A stretch of DNA of 64,000 nt from CAZFBA01 sp964517135 (lineage in GTDB: Bacteria; Cyanobacteriota; Vampirovibrionia; JBFMGH01): positions 16,402 through 80,401 of the forward strand of contig CAZFBA010000019.1 in the NCBI GenBank assembly GCA_964517135.1, in the 5' to 3' direction. This document shows positions 60,632 through 64,000 of the stretch, in pieces. The position numbers and the translations under genes are program-made. The notes under the pieces were generated by a model. That model had not been told where the DNA came from. It saw nothing but the letters and a program-made list of their open reading frames with translations, and ran no database searches. The stretch's first letter is position 1; every line of letters starts with the position of its first letter.

Positions 60632-60704
60632 GGGGGTGTAGCTCAGATGGTAGAGCGCTTGCCTTGCACGCAGGATGCCAGGAGTTCGAGTCTCCTCACC
60701 TCCA
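60632..60704 (+). tRNA. tRNA-Ala (TGC anticodon)
   Basis: 73 bases. The acceptor GGGGGTG pairs with CACCTCC (one G-T), the anticodon loop is CTTGCAC, and the T-loop is TTCGAGT. CCA is not encoded. The terminator and a duplicated segment begin at its 3' end. Confidence 0.97.
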
Positions 60705-60815
60705 AATATAAAGGCCTGATAGATGATTCGGGCCTTTATATTATTGCAAATTTCATTATTGACTTAATTCCAACCTTTCGGATTTTTCAAAATGTACTTT
60801 CTGCCTTTGCCTTTT
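60702..60815. repeat. Direct repeat at the tRNA-Ala 3' end, copy 1
   Basis: About 94 percent identical to 62346-62459; the first 45 bp are identical. It includes the last bases of tRNA-Ala, the terminator and the 3' end of the first AlbA_2 gene. Confidence 0.85.
60705..60742. terminator. Bidirectional terminator between tRNA-Ala and the AlbA_2 gene
   Basis: A 12-bp stem AATATAAAGGCC/GGCCTTTATATT with a 14-base loop. Convergent use is likely: it ends the tRNA unit on the plus strand and the 60764 gene on the minus strand. Confidence 0.75.
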
Positions 60816-62197
60816 CCTATTGCTTCTAATATATTTTCTTCTACTAACCTCTTGAGTAAGTATTTCGCCTGATCAATACTTATATGCAAGAGTTCTCTAC
60901 ATTTCGAATTGGTTATATAACCTTTTTCCAGTGTATAATTTTTAATCTCATTTATTTGCTCTTTAGTATAGTCCATAAACAGATAATCATAATCATCTAT
61001 AAGACTTACTGAAGGTCGTTTTAATAATTTCTTTTTGTAAAAAGTTACTTTAAAAAAGTCAGACACCTCTTCAAATTTTGGCATTACAAGATTATGTTTA
61101 TCTATTGCCCTTTTTATTTTTTCAATGCCTTTGCCATATTCTTCAATAATACCCATCTCTCTAAAAATGGATACCATAATTGGATTTCTTGATTTTGAAA
61201 TCCCACACCCCAGATCTTCAATATTGATGCCAAAGGGCAATCTTCCGGGACTAATTATTTCTATGTAACTATCATAAATATTGAATTTAATATCTGAACC
61301 TGAAATATTATAATCTCTATGCACTATAGCATTTACAAGAGCCTCTCTTATTGCTATCTCCGGAACAGCATAACTTTCTTCTCTGTAAATACCCTTAATT
61401 TTAGCAGATTTTGGCTCATTAACTTTAAAAAAGTTCAGGGCATTATCAAGCTGTTTAAATAATGATCCTTCAAACTCTTTTTTATCAAGGTATTCAAAAG
61501 AATCATCATCCTTAAATCTAGCACATTTAATAGCAGACTGAGGGAATATTCTTGACGGACTATAACCAAATAATAAAACACCTGCCACAGATAATACTAA
61601 ATGATTGCCCTGTCTTTTTAATACTTTAATTGATTCCAAAAATTGTTCAGAAATAGCCACTTTAGGTATATCATTCTTTTGATATCTTGTTTCTAAGTAA
61701 AATTCAATTAAGCTATAATCTAAATCGCTTTTACTGGTAGCAGGAATATCTGTTACGTCAAAGCTAATATTCAACCGTCTTCTTTCAAGTTCTGTAATAT
61801 ATTCTTGAGACGCTGGCCTACTGGTTGATCCTATTCGAACATAAACACCTTCGTTAATACCTTTGCTTTTGAGGCGATAGGGTGTTAATAAACCCGGGTA
61901 AATTTCAACATAAAGGATCATTCTACCATCCAGATTATAGGGATTTACAATAAAATTCACCATTGGTTCAATGTTATCAGTTATCATATTAACTATTTTT
62001 TCTTCCAACCTGAAAAGGTTTTCTTGGTCTATGTCAACAACTTCTCTAGATGTATCATCAACACCAATAACAATAATGCCGCCTTTGCTGTTCGCAAAAG
62101 CACAGACGTCTTTTATAAATGTATTTTTCCCTGATAGATCTCTTTTAAATTCAAGTTTTTCATTTTCAGGTTTATTGAGAAGTCCTTTCAGGTCCAT
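60764..62197 (-). CDS. AlbA_2/HATPase_c_4 putative transcriptional regulator, paralog 1
   Basis: 477 residues of the COG2865 type. The N-terminal AlbA_2 (Schlafen-like) domain contains ENEKLEFKRDLSG, FANSKGGIIVIGVDD and RIGSTSRPA. A middle RecG-C-terminal-like ATPase domain (HATPase_c_4) has EALVNAIVHRDY and ISPGRLPFGI. A C-terminal winged-helix follows (ITNSKCRELLHISIDQAKYL). Members are called ATP-dependent helicase RecG-like but are probably DNA-binding regulators. About half its residues match the 62414 product. The ribosome site is AAGGATTG. Upstream there is an array of 10-bp phased repeats, perhaps its own operator. Confidence 0.88.
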   Translation of the reverse strand: MDLKGLLNKPENEKLEFKRDLSGKNTFIKDVCAFANSKGGIIVIGVDDTSREVVDIDQENLFRLEEKIVNMITDNIEPMVNFIVNPYNLDGRMILYVEIYPGLLTPYRLKSKGINEGVYVRIGSTSRPASQEYITELERRRLNISFDVTDIPATSKSDLDYSLIEFYLETRYQKNDIPKVAISEQFLESIKVLKRQGNHLVLSVAGVLLFGYSPSRIFPQSAIKCARFKDDDSFEYLDKKEFEGSLFKQLDNALNFFKVNEPKSAKIKGIYREESYAVPEIAIREALVNAIVHRDYNISGSDIKFNIYDSYIEIISPGRLPFGINIEDLGCGISKSRNPIMVSIFREMGIIEEYGKGIEKIKRAIDKHNLVMPKFEEVSDFFKVTFYKKKLLKRPSVSLIDDYDYLFMDYTKEQINEIKNYTLEKGYITNSKCRELLHISIDQAKYLLKRLVEENILEAIGKGKGRKYILKNPKGWN

Positions 62198-62229
62198 TCA
62201 TTCAATCCTTATTTGATTACTAATATATT

Positions 62230-62299
62230 CCAATATTTACCAATATTTACCAATATATTATACTATTTACCAGAAAATGCCAATATGTATCAGAAAATC
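62230..62299 (-). repeat. Ten-bp phased repeats upstream of paralog 1
   Basis: CCAATA or CCAGAA units begin at 62230, 62240, 62250, 62270 and 62280, with TCAGAA at 62290: exact 10-bp steps with a single gap at 62260. The array starts 33 bp before the gene, placing one face of the helix in register. Confidence 0.75.
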
Positions 62300-62345
62300 A
62301 ATCAACATTTTCAATCAAAAAAGTTCTAAGCTCGTATACCAAGCC

Positions 62346-62459
62346 CCAAATATAAAGGCCTGATAGATGATTCGGGCCTTTATATTATTGTAAATTTCTT
62401 TATTGATTTAATTCTAACCTTCCGGATTTTTTAAAGTGTACTTTCTGCCTTTGCCTTTG
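62346..62459. repeat. Direct repeat, copy 2
   Basis: Matches 60702-60815. It begins directly after sequence that is not tRNA, and covers the terminator and 3' end of the second AlbA_2 gene. Confidence 0.85.
62349..62386 (-). terminator. Terminator of paralog 2
   Basis: Identical stem and 14-base loop to the terminator at 60705-60742, 28 bp past the stop of the 62414 gene. Confidence 0.75.
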
Positions 62460-63856
62460 CCTGTAGGCTCTAAAAAACCTTCTTTGACTAATCTATCAAG
62501 TATATGTTTGGATTGATAATCATTGACACCAAGAATCTCCTGACATTTAGAATTCACAATAAATGTATTATCCTCTACGTATTTAATAATTTCAGCAATC
62601 TTTTCAACAGGTAAGTTTTTAAAACTCAATGAAGATAAATCTTTTTTATTTTCCTTAGTCTTCTCTTTTTGAGTTTTATATAAAGTTACTTTGAAAAAAT
62701 TTGATAACTCTTCAAATAGAGGCGTTTGAAGCCCAAACTCTTCTGATATCATAAGTATTCTAGAAATACCCTGACCCCATTGTTCAATGAATGCTAAATC
62801 AAGAAATATTTTTGCAATGACTTTATTTCTTACTTCTGAAATACCTTTACCTAAATCTTGTTTTGTTATACCAAATGGTAATCTCCCCGGGCTAATAACT
62901 TCAATGTAATCATCATATATATTAAATTTTATATCTGAACCTGTTACACTGTAATTTCTGTGAACGATTGCATTAACCACAGCTTCTCTAATTACTTCTT
63001 CTGGTATCTTATAATATTCTTCTCTGTATAATCCTTCAATTTTTGCTGCTTTTGGCTCATTAATTTTATAAAATTTCATCATATCTTCTACTTGATGTAA
63101 CAACGACCCTGAAAATTCTTTTTTATCAATATATTCTATTGAATTATTACCTTTAAATCGTGCACATTTTACCTTTGCATAAGGAAAATATTCTTCAATT
63201 TTATCTTTATATGCAAATAACAATATGCCCCCGACAGTCGGAACATATTGGTTACCTGCTTTTTTGATTATTTTTAAAGATTCTAACAACCTGTCAGAGG
63301 GTGTCGGCCTAACAACATCTCTTTTTAAGGCAATTTTTTCTAAGATCTCTTCAATAAAATCATAATCCAGATCGTTTTTATTAGCCTGAATAAACTCAAC
63401 CGCATCAAAACTGATATTTTGTCTTCTTCTTTCAAGCTCAGCAACCTCTTCAACAGAAGCAACTCTGCTTGAAGACCCAAGTCTTATATAGGTTCCTCTC
63501 TCTCTACCAGTACTTTTTATAAAATAAGGTACAAGCTCTCCCGGTGTAATTTTTAAGCATAAGAGTATTTTCCCTTTATAATTTATTATTCTGACGATAT
63601 AAACCGGCCTGTTATCAAAATGATCAGATATAAGATTGGCAATTCTTTCTTCTAACTCAAAAATTTCTTCCTTGTTTACACCAACAACTTCTCTCGTGCT
63701 ATCTTCTATACCCAGAATGATGTAACCTTCTTTTGAATTCGCAAAAGCACAAATATCTTTCATTAAGCCTCTTGTTCCGGTTAAATCTCTTTTGAACTCA
63801 ACCATTTCATTTTCAGTATTATTCAATAAGGTTTCTATTTCTAACTCAGTAAACAT
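62414..63856 (-). CDS. AlbA_2/HATPase_c_4 putative transcriptional regulator, paralog 2
   Basis: 480 residues with the same three parts as its neighbour: AlbA_2 (ENEMVEFKRDLTG, FANSKEGYIILGIED, RLGSSSRVA), HATPase_c_4 (EAVVNAIVHRNY, ISPGRLPFGI; the second Asp of HRD is Asn here), and a winged helix (FIVNSKCQEILGVNDYQSKH). The first gene is downstream in the same orientation, and the 3' ends are nearly identical. A 39-bp tandem repeat with phased palindromes lies upstream. The ribosome site (AAGGA) is 13 bases from ATG. It is probably autoregulated; targets unknown. Confidence 0.88.
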   Translation of the reverse strand: MFTELEIETLLNNTENEMVEFKRDLTGTRGLMKDICAFANSKEGYIILGIEDSTREVVGVNKEEIFELEERIANLISDHFDNRPVYIVRIINYKGKILLCLKITPGELVPYFIKSTGRERGTYIRLGSSSRVASVEEVAELERRRQNISFDAVEFIQANKNDLDYDFIEEILEKIALKRDVVRPTPSDRLLESLKIIKKAGNQYVPTVGGILLFAYKDKIEEYFPYAKVKCARFKGNNSIEYIDKKEFSGSLLHQVEDMMKFYKINEPKAAKIEGLYREEYYKIPEEVIREAVVNAIVHRNYSVTGSDIKFNIYDDYIEVISPGRLPFGITKQDLGKGISEVRNKVIAKIFLDLAFIEQWGQGISRILMISEEFGLQTPLFEELSNFFKVTLYKTQKEKTKENKKDLSSLSFKNLPVEKIAEIIKYVEDNTFIVNSKCQEILGVNDYQSKHILDRLVKEGFLEPTGKGKGRKYTLKNPEG

Positions 63857-63882
63857 ATTTATTCTATTAATCCTTAAACGAT

Positions 63883-63999
63883 ATCAACTCTTGATATATT
63901 TTATTAAGTCTTGATATTTTTATCAACTCTTGATATATTTTATTAAGTCTTGATATTTTTATCAACTCTTGATATATTTTATTAAGTCTTGATATTTTT
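63883..63999 (-). repeat. 39-bp tandem repeats with phased palindromes upstream of paralog 2
   Basis: Three exact 39-bp units start at 63883, 63922 and 63961 and reach the window edge. Each holds ATCAACTCTTGAT (perfect ATCAA/TTGAT) and, 20 bp on, ATTAAGTCTTGAT (one mismatch), so six palindromes occur every 19-20 bp, about two helical turns. They start 27 bp before the gene. Confidence 0.95.
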
Positions 64000-64000
64000 A

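Noticed and set aside
63883..64000. CRISPR array
   Set aside because: Units are contiguous 39-bp repeats with no unique spacers; the internal palindromes fit operator sites better.

Overview
The window is low-GC bacterial DNA. The most economical reading is a fermentative, non-photosynthetic bacterium related to Cyanobacteria (Melainabacteria/Vampirovibrionia-like). The evidence is a cyanobacterial-style HNH endonuclease, a short EF-Ts of the cyanobacterial kind, a COG1649 secreted protein, many TPR proteins, and a trimeric [FeFe]-hydrogenase. The taxonomy is inference; no rRNA is present to test it.

Region by region. 1-3.4 kb: the hydCBA operon (minus strand, hydA cut by the window edge) for an NAD(H)-linked electron-bifurcating hydrogenase, with a near-perfect Rex operator just upstream. 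3.6-10.5 kb: repeat-rich and membrane proteins of unknown role, trmL, an HD-domain alarmone-hydrolase-like gene, a CDP-alcohol phosphatidyltransferase and an orphan flagellar-rod-like protein. 10.5-20 kb: a long minus-strand gene train rpsB-tsf-(terminator)-pyrH-frr-cdsA-rnc-rpe that runs on into two TPR genes and a zinc-ribbon gene. 20.4-31 kb: HNH and thermonuclease genes, cinA, a type IV pilin, a GT4 glycosyltransferase, two paralogous secreted proteins with Gly/Ala-rich segments, and pilB-pilC. 31.4-41 kb: a 1423-aa TPR protein, two further TPR genes, and tdh-kbl for threonine breakdown. 41-48 kb: a DUF1858 redox protein, rpmB, a degenerate class III cyclase membrane protein, a WlbB-like acetyltransferase, and two convergent secreted-protein genes flanked by a 127-bp inverted repeat pair. 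48-55.5 kb: small proteins, a long noncoding stretch with a candidate C-rich sRNA, cbiM-cbiN-like genes, a methyltransferase, an NCS2 permease, and DnaJ and HEAT proteins. 55.7-60.1 kb: a very large zinc-ribbon/cyclase-like/ATPase/TPR protein. 60.5-64 kb: tRNA-Ile and tRNA-Ala, then two tandem AlbA_2-type genes, each with its own array of helically phased repeats upstream.

How the parts fit together. The hydrogenase and its Rex site point to redox-controlled hydrogen metabolism, and tdh-kbl to amino-acid use. PilB, PilC and the pilin form part of a type IV pilus or pseudopilus. TPR genes fill about 10.7 kb (17 percent) of the window. The most unusual items are the 127-bp inverted repeats whose hairpin loop is completely different while everything else is conserved, the phased operator arrays in front of the two AlbA_2 paralogs, the recurrent palindrome AATACATATGTATT near stop codons, and the C-rich candidate sRNA before cbiM.
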